Of a DNA stretch of 64,000 bases, positions 14,201-25,318 are shown one piece after another. The number at the start of each line of letters is the position of its first letter. Positions within the stretch are counted from its first letter, which is position 1. The stretch is from NCBI GenBank assembly GCA_028023455.1, contig JAQFVV010000275.1:560001-624000 (forward strand), written 5' to 3'. Below the pieces are notes generated by a model. The model worked only from the letters and a program-made list of their open reading frames with translations, was not told the origin of the DNA and did no database searches. The stretch comes from Epiperipatus broadwayi (lineage: Eukaryota; Onychophora; Udeonychophora; Euonychophora; Peripatidae). The translations under genes were made by a program, and so were the position numbers.

Positions 14201-14213
14201 ATACCTCCATCCC
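14201..14213 (-). promoter_or_regulatory. Polypurine-tract-like site next to the 3' LTR
   Basis: Read on the minus strand, GGGATGGAGG lies just upstream of the LTR boundary, where a retrotransposon primes plus-strand DNA. Position and purine content fit. The tract is short and interrupted by T. Confidence 0.4.
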
Positions 14214-14287
14214 TGATGAAACTGTTAAAAGGAGATTACTCTTTTTAATGGTCTTATTTAATTATTTTGGTATTCTTATTTAATGTT

Positions 14288-15180
14288 TCATACCAATTGT
14301 GAATTAACCATTATATTTCCATATGATTTTAGGGACTGTGCATTATATGTGCCCTTAATTCCTTGTTTCATCCTCACCCAAAAAGCATTATCCCCACAAC
14401 AATCCACAATTTTGAATGGGCCATCATAGAGATTACAGAAGTTCCTGAATTTGAATTTTCCCAGATCACTTACATGGGGTGTCCTAACCATGAACTCATC
14501 CCCCACTTGGAATCTATGTTTTGGGATTTCTTTCTGTTTTTTACACCTGATGCTTATTCATCACATTTGGGCCCTGGCTCTTCTCTTATCAAGATCCCGG
14601 TCAATGGCTCCTTCTTGGCTCCCTGGAAAATTTGTCTTGAATAATTTTGGAATGTGTTTTTCAAAATGTAATCACATTGGAGTAAACCCTGTGGATTTAT
14701 TTAGAAACCTATTAATATAATTAGTGTCTGTGGCAATTCTTTAACCCATCCTCTATGGTTTGTTGGCAAATACATATGAAAAAGTCTGCCCAACTCCTGC
14801 ATGACTCGTTCACAGGGGTTACTCTGGGGGTTCAGATTGATGATAACCATTTAGTTACCCACTGGTTCCATTCTTCAGACACAAAAGGGATCCCATGATT
14901 TGAAAGTATGGCTTTTGGCTTCCCTATTTTTGGGAAATGTAAGATGTCTAATATCTTAGTAACTTCTTGAGTTATAGTAGATGATTGAGGGTAAGTGGCC
15001 ACCCATTTTGAAAACAGATCTTTTTTTGTCAAATGATGGCAGTGGGCCATAAAAATCTATAGCCATAATTTCATTTGGGTTGTCAAGGTATGATAGATTT
15101 CATTGGGTTGGCATATGCTTGATTCTGCGATTTCGTCCACTGACATGTTTCACACTGATTTAGTACTGTAATAATATCCC
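14288..15180 (-). pseudogene. Gypsy integrase remnant
   Basis: On the minus strand the parts appear in the normal order. CETCQWTK near 15140-15160 is the second half of the HHCC zinc finger. AIDFYGPLP near 15045-15070 supplies the first catalytic aspartate. ILSNHG (within 14832-15050) is where SDxG is expected, so the second catalytic aspartate is changed to Asn. A C-terminal segment with LYDGPFKIVD (14288-14506) matches the region after the core. Several frameshifts separate these parts. Integrase would insert the cDNA into the host genome; this copy cannot. Confidence 0.8.
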
Positions 15181-15210
15181 AGTGCATCTCTGGCCAGTAA
15201 ATCCACTGTT

Positions 15211-15965
15211 TCAGGCAGAACTTGGTTTTTGGTGTTCCATAGTGACCATACATCTGGGGTATGTAGCTGATGAGGGATCAGTGATGAGGGATTGGCTCAT
15301 TATGGGAGGTATCATTACTGTCCATTCATCTCTGTCTTTTTGCATTTGATAATATAATACTCCTCCCTCAACTTTATATCCATTATTTTCTCTCAAAACA
15401 GTACTTTCACCTTGAGATTTATTCCAACATTGTGTCAAAATGCAATTTAGATGGTTATCTTCTTGTTGTCTCTTAGCTAGTTGGTTTAATTCTTTTTCTG
15501 TAGCTTCATCTTTTTTATTTAGCATTATACTTGCTATATATGCTTTCTCCAGACTGAGATGTTGAGAGGTTTGTGATATGGCAGCATGACAACTGAGGAT
15601 ATCAGCGACTACATTTTCTGCCCCTTTGCAATATCTCACAGTGTAGTTAAATTCCCGAAGGAATAAACTCCACTGGACCAATCAACTATTAGTAAGATAG
15701 CTGTGGTTTAGAAACTCAAGACTTTTATGATCTTTTGAGCTTAACAACATGGGGTGAAACTTTTGGAAAGCCCATACAATGGCAAGAGCCTTTTTTCAGT
15801 GATGGTATAATTGTGTTCAGGTCCCTTTAGTAAGTGGCTTATAAAATATAGTACTTTTACCCATCCATCTGGTTGAATTTGGGACAGCATGACTACTAGC
15901 CTGTATCCACTGCTACCTGTCTGTAGTATGAAAGGCTTATCAAAGTCTGGGTAATCCAACACCAC
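15211..15965 (-). pseudogene. Gypsy RNase H remnant
   Basis: The minus-strand reading at 15741-15965 has PFILQTGSSGYRL, where family members have TDASxxGLG; the first catalytic aspartate is therefore Gly. It is followed by YFISHLLKGPEHNYTITEKR, the region holding the conserved glutamate. The continuation at 15211-15681 has LREFNYTVRYCKGAENVVAD, matching the end of the RNase H domain with its final aspartate, then the linker to integrase. One frame change separates the two pieces. Confidence 0.8.
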
Positions 15966-16027
15966 CTGCTTTAAAAAGTTTCCTTTACTTGCTTAAAAGC
16001 TTCTTCCTGTTCTGTAGTCCATTTCCA

Positions 16028-16760
16028 TCAAACCTCTTTTCTGATCAGCCTGAGTAACAGTTCCATTTGGCCAACAAAATTCTCACAAAATTGGTTATAA
16101 AAATTACAGAGTCCCAAGAATGACTGGATATGTTTCTTCATTTGAGGTCTAGGGAAGTCTGCCATCGCTGTTATTTTATCTGGATGAGGCTTGATACCTG
16201 ATTGGCCTACCAAGTGGCCCAAATATTTGATTTCATCAGAAAACACTTTTCTCTTCTTTAAATTTATTTTTAGATTCTTTTCTTTACATTTTCTGAACAA
16301 CTGTTCTAATTGCTGGAGATTTTCTTCCATGAATGTAGATGCTATAACTACATTATCCACATACATGGTAATGTTTTTCTTGATATCAGAGGACAAGACA
16401 TGGTCCAGGCACTGCAATAGTCCTGCGCCACTGTTGATAAGTCCAAAAGGCATACAATTAAATTTGTATGAATATCCCCCATACCTGAAAGGTGTATACT
16501 GGTGATCGTTAGGGTGGAGTTCTATCTGCCAGTAACTAGAAGTTAAATCAAATGTAGAAAATATTCTTTTTATTTTAAATTTTTCCAGTAACTTTTGCAT
16601 AGGGAGTGAGATTGTACAGTCAGGTTTAGTTAACTTATTTAATTGATGGGCATCTAAACACAACCTTACTGACCCATCTTTTTTTCTCACAACCACCAAA
16701 GGATTGCAATAAGGAGATGAGCATTTACTAATTATGCCCATCCAACATCTGTTCTAATTG
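16028..16760 (-). pseudogene. Gypsy reverse transcriptase remnant
   Basis: This is the best preserved part: 237 codons open on the minus strand. Motifs in order are NPLVVVRKKDGSVRLCLDAH, FSTFDLTSSYWQIELHP (first catalytic Asp), FNCMPFGLINSGAGLLQ, and YVDN at 16352-16363 in place of YVDD, so the last catalytic aspartate is Asn. KYLGHLVGQSGIKPHPDKI and FLGLCNFYNQF complete the C-terminal side. The order and spacing are those of Ty3/Gypsy. Upstream codons continue in another frame to about 16760. Confidence 0.92.
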
Positions 16761-16929
16761 TTTCTCCACTTCTTTCTTAAATTGGTTTGGGACTGGATAT
16801 GACCGCACTTGAAATGGTTCTCCTGGCTTCAGTCTGATCCTTTGTTGGTATCCTCTGATTTTTCTTTGACAGAGAAAATTATATGGTATTCTTGAAATAT
16901 TACTTTGAGCCTTTGGCTGTCCTGGTTAA

Positions 16930-17287
16930 AAGCTATCTTTGCCTCACTTGTTTTCTCTTCCACTAAATCTAAAGATAGATTAATTTATATAACAGGTTTC
17001 CTCTCAAGTTAGGTAACTGAGGGGGGAAGAATTTAATATCACCTCTCTTGTATCTCATTATTTCCTTTTCATAATTCAAAATCCGCTGGTTCTTATATAA
17101 GAAATCTAGAAGCTATCTTTGCCTCACTTGTTTTCTCTTCCATTAAATCTAAGACAGATTAATTTATATAACAGGTTTCCTCTCAAGTTAGGTAACTGAG
17201 GGGGCAAGAATTTAATATCACCTCTCTTGTATCTCATTATTTCCTTTTCATAATTCAAAATGCACTGCTTCTTATATAAGAAATCTG
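16930..17287. repeat. 180-bp tandem duplication in the gypsy pol region
   Basis: Positions 16930-17109 and 17110-17287 are near-identical direct copies, both starting AAGCTATCTTTGCCTCACTT and ending TATATAAGAAATCT. The duplication covers the end of protease and the linker to reverse transcriptase. The few differences show it is younger than the element as a whole. Confidence 0.93.
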
Positions 17288-17530
17288 ACCCTAATATAAC
17301 CTCATGAATAAGCATACCCATAATTAAAAAAACATAACAAACTGTCCTCCCACTTATAACTAACTCTAACCATATCTATTTAAGTACAAGGTTTGCTTTT
17401 CGATAATTTTCCAGGGTGATTTATAGTCTTTAAAGGCAGAGTCTCTATTTGAGGGTTTACCAACAGAATTCTCTGGTATAATTCCCCTGATATCACCGAT
17501 ATCTGGCTACCAAAGTCAACATCGCGATGA
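17124..17530 (-). pseudogene. Gypsy aspartic protease remnant
   Basis: On the minus strand near 17500, one frame reads VDFGSQISVIS, matching the D-[ST]-G-[SA] active-site pattern with the second residue changed to Phe. The C-terminal part at 17124-17321 contains VILGSDFLYKK, the conserved G-x-DFL end of retropepsins. The two pieces are in different frames. Protease would cut the gag-pol polyprotein. Confidence 0.7.
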
Positions 17531-17534
17531 CCTC

Positions 17535-18790
17535 AATTCTTCTGATTTCCACTGGTATTTTTGGACAACTCTGCAGCACATATTCCGGTAATTTATCCTC
17601 CCAGTAACATACCCAATTTGATATTTCATTTCCAATGAGGTGTTTATGCAGTTCACTCTTTGCATTTTGATGCTTGACCATATCTTTACTATTTTCTTGC
17701 ATCTCCCCTAACGTTTCATCTTGCTGTCTCCCGTTTATGGTATCTAGTAAGTAAACTACTTCTTCAACTGATTTTGCTCCAGGTATTAGTAGCATCTGCA
17801 CAATATGATTGAGCAAATTATACCAGAAAATTCTAATGATGCAGCTCTTTGACATAGTACATGTATTTAACATACTCAATTTTGCTGCCTGTCTCGGAAA
17901 AATTGCGCATAGTTTTCATCCTTACTGTTTTCGTATTTCTCCTGCATGACTTGATACAGGATGGTTTCTTGATTCTCTGCAATCTAGAAGTTCCTAATCA
18001 CCACATCTTTATATTTTTGGTTTGAGGATGGTGAAATAAAGACTGACACCAAGCTATGCATCTTCATGAAGATGAGCACTAGCAATAGCCAATTTACTGA
18101 TTTAACTTACTTTATTTACCTGAAAACAACTTTCTAAACATCTCTTGTGTTCCACAGGAGCTTCCCCTGTTTTTCCTTCAAACATCTGGATCTTCAGAAA
18201 TTGATTTATATTTTGTTAGAATAGTGGTTGATCTTCGCTTCTAGTCCTGTTGATTAACAATTCATCTGTACATCTTGTTTCATTATTTCTTATGTTATTG
18301 TCCCATTTTTGTTCTTGAAATTCTTCACTCATTATTTTTCTTGGTCATTAATTCCTGTTTCAGGCCCTGTATATTTTTGCCCTAGACTTGAGTAACTGTC
18401 TATTTTATTGACTTTTGACTCATTCTCCTTATTTAGATTAGGTTTATCATCTTTTATTTCCAACTTTTGGAATCTCCCTTCAATTTCTGACAATAATTCA
18501 CTTTGTATATCCTCTATTTTTTTATAAATATCCTTCCTCTGTTCAGACATATCTCTTCTTCCTATTTATAAGTCTTTTGGCATTTTAGCTCTTTCCTTTT
18601 TCACATGGTTTAATAATTCTTCCTTTATTGCCTTTAAGCATTCCCTTTCCTTCACTGGTTCATTTTTTGAGCCCCCACACCCTGCTCTTCTTGCTGCTCT
18701 TTCACTGACATTTCTATGTTTCCCAGATCTTTCTTTTCACTACTCAATGCTTGTTCCATTTTTTATTTTTCTTGCTTGTGTTAACATTTA
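17535..18790 (-). pseudogene. Gypsy gag remnant
   Basis: The minus strand shows pieces of a gag reading in several frames. A charged, coiled-coil-like start lies at 18332-18790 (for example MSEQRKDIYKKIEDIQSELL). MFEGKTGEAPVEHK and CLESCF lie around 18120-18200, then ILYQVMQEKYENSKDENYAQ near 17900-17960. A C-terminal part at 17493-17879 has CYWEDKLPEYVLQSCPK, possibly a ruined CCHC knuckle. It sits in the expected place between the 5' LTR and protease. No single frame is long, so it is a pseudogene. Confidence 0.65.
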
Positions 18791-19411
18791 TCGGTATTAT
18801 TCTTTTGGGACATATATATGTTCATTCTGTATTATTACCGACCGCATAGTGTTAATATTTTAATCATGTAATTAATTTTTTTAACTCAAACTCATATCGT
18901 AATACTAAGTATTCCATATTATTTCTAATATCGTAATACTAACATTTTAACTCAACTCAAAAATTTTCCATATTATTTCTAATATTGTAATACTAATGTT
19001 TTAATTCAATTCAGAAATATTCTCTGTTTAATTCATATAAAAAATATACAGTACACCACACATTTTGTTATCCCCTACTAATCACCCTTTCCTTCCAGCA
19101 CAATTTCCCTGATTTTCATAAATAATTTGCTCTCATGTATGATAAACAATTTTCAGATTCTCCCCATTCTAACTATATGCCCTAGTAATAACAAAGTTAT
19201 TCCTTACTATTTTCACTATTATTTATTTTGGTCCTTGCTAATAAATTCTCACACAAACACTCTTTTAACTAATTACTAAAAACACATATGATTTGCAAAT
19301 GCCCTTTTTTTTCTTAACTTAGTTTTATTAAATCTGTTTTGAAATAAAAATAATGTAGTATATAGATTTGTGCTAATACTATTTTTAATTCTAGTCCATG
19401 CCTAACAGTTC

Positions 19412-22021
19412 TGTACCGGTTTAAAATTCCCACTCTGGACTTATATACCTTAGACCCCCATATGCACCTAGTATGAAGTGACATATGTTGCAAAATGAAA
19501 AATCAATAATAATTGCCTGCAAAATATTGTTGGTTAAATATGAAGAAAATATCTCAAAAGAATTATTAGAGGAAGTAGATTCAGCCTAAAATTAGGTAAA
19601 TCAAAATCTTCCCTGTTAAATTATCCCACAATTGTCCGATTACTTAAATGTGGATAACTTTTGGATTTTGCACACGTTTAAGAGCACTGAAGTAGTCTAA
19701 TTCAGCCTCTTGTGCCACCCCGATCAAGAACTTTATTGTTTATTCTCCTTTGTCTTTCCCGAGAGAGTGTGCAAATATGAATGATCATTATTGTATATAT
19801 TAATAAATTAATAAGTTCAGACATAAATGATGAAACAATCCAACTCCCTGGTAAGTTATCCCTGTCTGACTCATTACATGATTTTTTTCTATCTCAGGTT
19901 ATTAAGTGGGTTAGCACTTTGGTTAAATAATTATAATTATATACTAACAAACAAATAATTCATCAAAACCAAGTAAGAGAAACGGCAAATGATTTAAATG
20001 TGAAGTCTACTATTTATTATTCCCTTTTTTATTTTATCACCCTCCACCAATTACGTATAAAAATAATTTAATATAGTTGATATTTCAAACAATGAAGAAT
20101 ATAATATTAATGAGAAGTTGCTTGATTAACTTGAATATTTATTTATAGAAAATAAATGCACATCTATAAAAATACATTTTAAAGTGACTGCATAATGAGT
20201 GTGGTCTATACTCCCTTTCCCACTTCAATGTAATAAATTAAGAAATCAAGTATATGCAGCAAGTATATCTAATGGCTACCTAAGGTTTATAAGTATTAAC
20301 ATTGTAGGCACATCAATATTTTCATGCTCAATAATATTTATATATGATACACATCTACGTCTCTACTTTGGATTCATAAAATGATGCTTGATGAATACAG
20401 CCATCAAACACTCAGCATAAGGTGTAACCATAGTAGTTTAAAGATTATGAAAAAAAAATCCTGTATAGGGCGGATTTAGGTCAGACATGCATGTAAATAC
20501 CAACAAATATTATACATAATACAAAAATTAAATAAAAGGGTTAATATTGATAATACACATGTAAGTGAAGACAAATTAATTATTTATATATAAAAAAACA
20601 CCAAATTAATATTATAAGAAAATATACACTCATCTGAATTCCATTAAGTTTGACTGCAAAATGGACTACAAGGCTACTCAATAGGGCAGATAAGGCTTTT
20701 TTCACCAATATATGTGTTAAGTCTTTCTTCCACCAGGGTATGCTGCTTCTCCTATGGCATTTTCGAGCTTCAGGGATGAATGGGTAGGCCATCTCTCTCT
20801 AGTATTTGTTCTAGGGTCCATGGTTATAATTTTCATGTAGATATATATATTTTCCACATCAGATTTCACCATAGAAACTTGAATTTACTTATAATTTCAT
20901 CAGATTGGAAATTACGCTTAAAATTTCCAATATGATTTTTAATGGAGGGATGATTTATACTTTCAGTAGCCTTTCTATAGATTTATTTAACAGTACTACC
21001 ATATCCAAATAGTTAGTTTCAAATATCATTTCTTCTTTCTTTCTGCTCTTTAGATAAGCTGGAGGCAAGTATTATTTTCAGCAAACATCTACCATTTCAT
21101 TACTGGATAGGCTGGAGACAAACTTTTTGTTTCTCAGCAAGCATATACAGTCCGATTCCAGGGACAAGCAAAATATAACTTTTATTTTCAACAAACATCT
21201 ACTATCTGATTACTTGGTCAATCTGGGAACAACAGACCTCAACACACCCAGTAAGTGGCATCTATGGTCTTATCAGTCTAATTGTAATACCCCCTGTGAG
21301 CTATTACATCAGCCAATAATTCAATTATACTTTACGTATATTCTTTTAATTTTTGTATCTCAAAGTATACTTTTTCTAATATTGGAAATTGTATAGTTTC
21401 CATCTTGGCTAATTAAATCACCCATTATGCTTTCACTCTAGATAAAATCAACTTTTTAATTTTATCTTTACAAACGATCAACAAGAACAAATTTCTTTTA
21501 ATACAATACATTTTCTTTCCCTCTTTTTGTTCTTTTCTAAAAGATTATAATTTACAAAAAAATTTTCCATTATAAATCAATATTAATTAAAAAAAATCTC
21601 ATTATTATAAATACAAGATTTAAATTCTATTTAAACATTTTTTTAGAAATAATGAATAAAAATACATTTATATATACATGTTTCGGAACATTACAAGTGA
21701 TAATATAACTTAAATACAAAAAGTGTTCCAACACATAAACAAATGTAACAAGCTTAGTTTTTTTTATATATATAGTTTTGTTGTGTGAATAAAATTTATT
21801 AACACATATAGTATATACACTTATACTGTGGGTGTAAATAGGAATGTAGTATAGACCAACCCAGTTATTTATGTGCCATATATAAATACTTCCAATACTT
21901 ATCCAAATTATGATTTATTTGATGTATTAAAATTATATAATTTTAATATAATAAAGATTACCTGTGCTTAATCCTCAGCAACAGACATTTTGTGCATGGC
22001 TGTTATACATGGTCTGGCACA
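19412..22021 (-). repeat. LTR (5' LTR of the minus-strand element)
   Basis: This begins TGTACC and ends GGCACA, matching 11380-14200. Its right 71 bases are repeated in reverse orientation just outside the element (22071-22142). As the 5' LTR it should hold the promoter, but I cannot place one with confidence. Confidence 0.9.
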
Positions 22022-22142
22022 ATATGAATATTTCTATATACATGATTTAAATCTGTGTGAATGTAAAAGAAACAGCCATGCACAAAATGTCTGTTGCTGA
22101 GGATTAAGCACAGGTAATCTTTATTATATTAAAATTATATAA
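21934..22142. repeat. Inverted duplication of the LTR end
   Basis: 21934-22004 and 22071-22142 are reverse complements over about 71 bases with no difference that I can see. A 66-base spacer contains the LTR terminus, the target duplication and the start of the host flank. Copy B has about 110 other bases where the outer arm lies, so host sequence was lost as the inverted copy arrived. Confidence 0.9.
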
Positions 22143-22852
22143 AGGGATTAATCCATATATCAATCACACTTATCTAAGAGTATTCTGCAAGGAGGATTAA
22201 TAGACATGTCTACAAAATTAGATAAATGCACATATGAAGATAATCTAGACCCCCAAAAGGAGAAATCAAACTTCAGAAATGATAAGGAAGTGTTTGTAAT
22301 GTACACACAAGTATCTACACAAACCCCTGCTATGTGAAAGCTGCTAGAACAGGATTATGGAATATAAAAGGATGGATACTGTATAATCATCAACAAGGGA
22401 CCAAGCATCAGAAGATGTTACCGATGAGTAGATTAACTGATCTGTGGAACTGGTACTGCAATGAACTGTTAAAAGAGCATTCTCCAAATATTGTTATTCA
22501 AATAAATTTTGTTATAAAAAATAATGTCTCATCATTTTCATTTCATGTCATCCACTTTCTAGTGTACTCATTCACAGTAATCTCATGTTTCCTGAGCTAT
22601 GTTCAGCATAACCACATTTAGGTGAGTAAGGTTGTAGTAAGCTGAACTCTAGTAATACTGTTTGTGAAACCAAACAGATAAATTTCTAGATGCTCCAGTT
22701 TTTTTAATGCTATGCCAGAGGATGAGTGGGAAACATTGCTGTAGTTGGAGGTGATATCAACATTGGGTAATGCCAATCAATATGCTCATCAGAAAATAAA
22801 TTGACCAAGAAAGGTTAAGGAAGATCTAGTCTGGTTACATTTGTCACCATAA
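22143..22852. repeat. Duplicated segment, copy A, part 3
   Basis: This aligns to 27358-28036 from AAGGGATTAATCCATATATC onward, to the GATCTAGTCTGGTTACA string where the similarity ends. A 95-codon open stretch (22334-22621) is broken in copy B and matches nothing I know, so I do not call it a gene. Confidence 0.85.
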
Positions 22853-23159
22853 TCATGAGGCCCAATCTAGCTAGCTTACCCATAGGCATAAAAATCTAGA
22901 AGGAAAAAAAACAGGCAAAGAAGAAATATGGAAGACAATGCAAATTTCAATTCTGTAGATGTGAACAGTTCACATTATCTGGGTATGTGAAATGGAATGA
23001 TAAAGGGTAAATTGAGAGAGCTAAATAAAATGAATGGTATATAATGAATAAAATAGACATAATAAAGAAGATGGAGCTTTATCATGATATGGAGGAAGAA
23101 GGAAACTTACTGCATTTCAGATTTATAGTGTTTTTTGAGAATAAAAATCTGTAATAGAA

Positions 23160-24510
23160 ACATATATGTTGACAAAAGGAGAAGCAAATAAGATGGAAGA
23201 ACATAACCGAAAAGAAGAATATCAGCAACATGTGGAAGGAACCCAGAGGATGTTTCTATGATAATCAAGCTACTAGAAATGTTCAAATGCTAAAAGTAAA
23301 AAAAGAGATCAACAAAGAGAAGAACATGATAACAGAAAAGGATAATAAAAAAAGAGACCAATAAAGAGATGATAAAAAAAGAAACCAACAAAAAGATGCT
23401 AATAAACAAAGAGAAGAGGATAACAATAACAAAGAGAAGGGGATAAAAAACAAAATGAGGAGATGGAAAAACAAATAATAAAAGCAAACCAAAGAATAGA
23501 GAAACAAAGAATAGAAGTGACAAAGTCAAAATGAAAAAATTAACTAAATAATAAATCAGATTATTAACCAAATAATGAGAGTTAAAGAACAAACATGGAA
23601 GAAGTCAAACTGTGAATGAACAAGAGGTCAAGATGACCCAAATTTTTGAAGGCATGGATATGAAGTTAGAAAGAATCCAGGAATCCATCGAGGAGCTAGT
23701 GAATATCTTGATCAACTGAATAAGAAAATTGAAATAAAAAGTGGCTACACATTGCCAGAGCAACATATACCTGACAAGAGGAAAGTAAATGAAGTGACAG
23801 AAACAGTCCCAAAACAAAATTCTAGAAGAAATTCTTCACAAAATTAGTCAAGAAGTGCCATTAACCAACTACATGCCAGAAATTGTAAACCAGTTCCTCA
23901 AAATAAGAACCTTTACAGGAGGCTATAATGAGTCTAGATAGCTACTTCAGTATTATTGCAATGTCTGAGGAGGCAAAACTGGCAATAATTTGTAGTAATT
24001 TGCAGGGGATAGCACAAGAATGGTGGAAATCACTTTTTGCTTAGGCCACCAATTTCAATGTTAAAAAGGCACTCATGAGCTGCTATTGGAGTGATGATTG
24101 TCAGGATCACATTAAGTACAAGGTGTCACAGGAAAAATGCCTACCTGGTGAAAATTATACTTCTTTTCAGAAACATGTGGCTAAGGGCTCTGGCAGTATC
24201 CACTGACAGAACTCCAAATCATCCAGATGATCTGTTATAGTTTCCCCTGAAACATTAAAAGGATGCTTATTGGGACTGATTGTTGATCCATTGAGCATGT
24301 TTCTAAGCTGCTGATGACATATGACAATTGCAGTACCTCAGCCTCAAGCAAAGAAGGAAGGTTTGAGCTGCCTGGTAAAGTCCCTTATAGGAGGGATGAT
24401 GGACAGAGCAGTGCTCTCAGGTATAAAAAAATTTACCTCCAGAACATAAGTATACCCACAATGCACCACCATGGGCATTATAACAAAAGACATGAAGTAC
24501 CACCAGGATA
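23160..24510 (+). pseudogene. Gypsy-type gag remnant
   Basis: Positions 23934-24040 read AKLAIICSNLQGIAQEWWKS in one frame, the typical gag capsid pattern of small hydrophobic residues, LxG.A and a Trp pair. Upstream, 23280-23530 is a lysine/glutamate/asparagine-rich, coiled-coil-like stretch. Downstream the reading continues in pieces to about 24510. It is on the opposite strand from the large gypsy element. Frameshifts and stops are frequent. No zinc knuckle, protease or LTR was recognised. The call rests mainly on the one motif. Confidence 0.5.
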
Positions 24511-24671
24511 AAGGAAAAAAAGAAATTCAACAGACCGCATTCTTAGTCCATACTAGACATGAATAGTTACAAGGGAGCTCCAGGAAAGTGGAGATGGTAG
24601 AAAAACAGTACATCATGATGGTGTCTGACCTGATAAATGCCCAAAGATAGAACAATTCAGGAGTATATCAG

Positions 24672-25100
24672 CTAATAACACAAGGAATTATTATCAGAGA
24701 AATGATCATGATCCCCAGTCTCTGAAAGCAGAATGCAGCTATAATCTTGATCAATGAAACTGAGTAAGGAAGAAGTTTTGATTGAGAAGTAGTGATGTGA
24801 GAATTTATGCTGTTCATGTTTATGGTGGGTGAATAATTTAGTGGGGCTTCTTACATACATTGTGTTCACGATGCTCTGAAGTATATTCTCAGCACTATTC
24901 AGACCTAGGGATAGAGGTCTGAGAGTAGTCCAGTAAGAAATAGGTCTGGGGCCCAGGAGTAGATAAGCCACTAAAACCCACATGGTAGTGAGCAAGGCTG
25001 ACCCAGGGTCAAAAGTATTCTCTGGATACTGTTTACAATAGATGGTCTCTCTAGGTAAGGAGGAGTAGTGCTTAAATTTGAGGTATTTTCTTACATCCAT
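24672..25100 (-). other. 142-codon open frame, not recognised
   Basis: This is the second-longest open frame in the window. The product would be rich in Ser, Leu, His and Tyr with no motif, signal peptide or membrane segment that I can name. It directly follows the gag remnant on the other strand and may lie in the non-coding part of that element. It is probably an open frame by chance. Confidence 0.15.
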
Positions 25101-25318
25101 GGTGCATTGTGTACTAGTAGTCCATGCTTATGCATATACCTATTCTGCCATTGGGAGCTACAGTTTATGTATTCACTTTTCTCTATCTCATATTACCTAC
25201 TTCATCAGCATTATTTAATCAAGCAAAGACAACTATTATTATTAGTGAATTTTATTATTTCTGGAATGAAATCAAGTATTTTAGCACAATTTCATCCCAA
25301 AATTTATTGGGGGATAAT

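Larger units (their letters stand above)
11380..22021 (-). mobile_element. Ty3/Gypsy LTR retrotransposon with very long LTRs, inactive
   Basis: Two direct repeats, 11380-14200 and 19412-22021, both begin TGTACC and end in CA, and bracket 5.2 kb holding minus-strand gag, protease, reverse transcriptase, RNase H and integrase remnants. ATAT lies outside both ends (11376-11379 and 22022-22025). The outer flanks rejoin to give one normal minisatellite unit as seen in copy B, so both borders are firm. LTRs of 2.6-2.8 kb are long for this group. The two LTRs differ by many substitutions and several indels, and all enzymes carry lethal changes, so the insertion is old. Confidence 0.92.

Noticed and set aside
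14363-14720. Plus-strand frames of 93 and 89 codons
   Set aside because: Antisense to the integrase C-terminal region.
16191-16505. Plus-strand 104-codon frame
   Set aside because: It is antisense to the well-preserved reverse transcriptase.
23283-23592. Minus-strand frames of 74 and 100 codons rich in Phe, Leu and Ser that look like membrane proteins
   Set aside because: They are the reverse strand of an A-rich, Lys/Asn-coding gag remnant; the hydrophobic look comes from T-rich composition.
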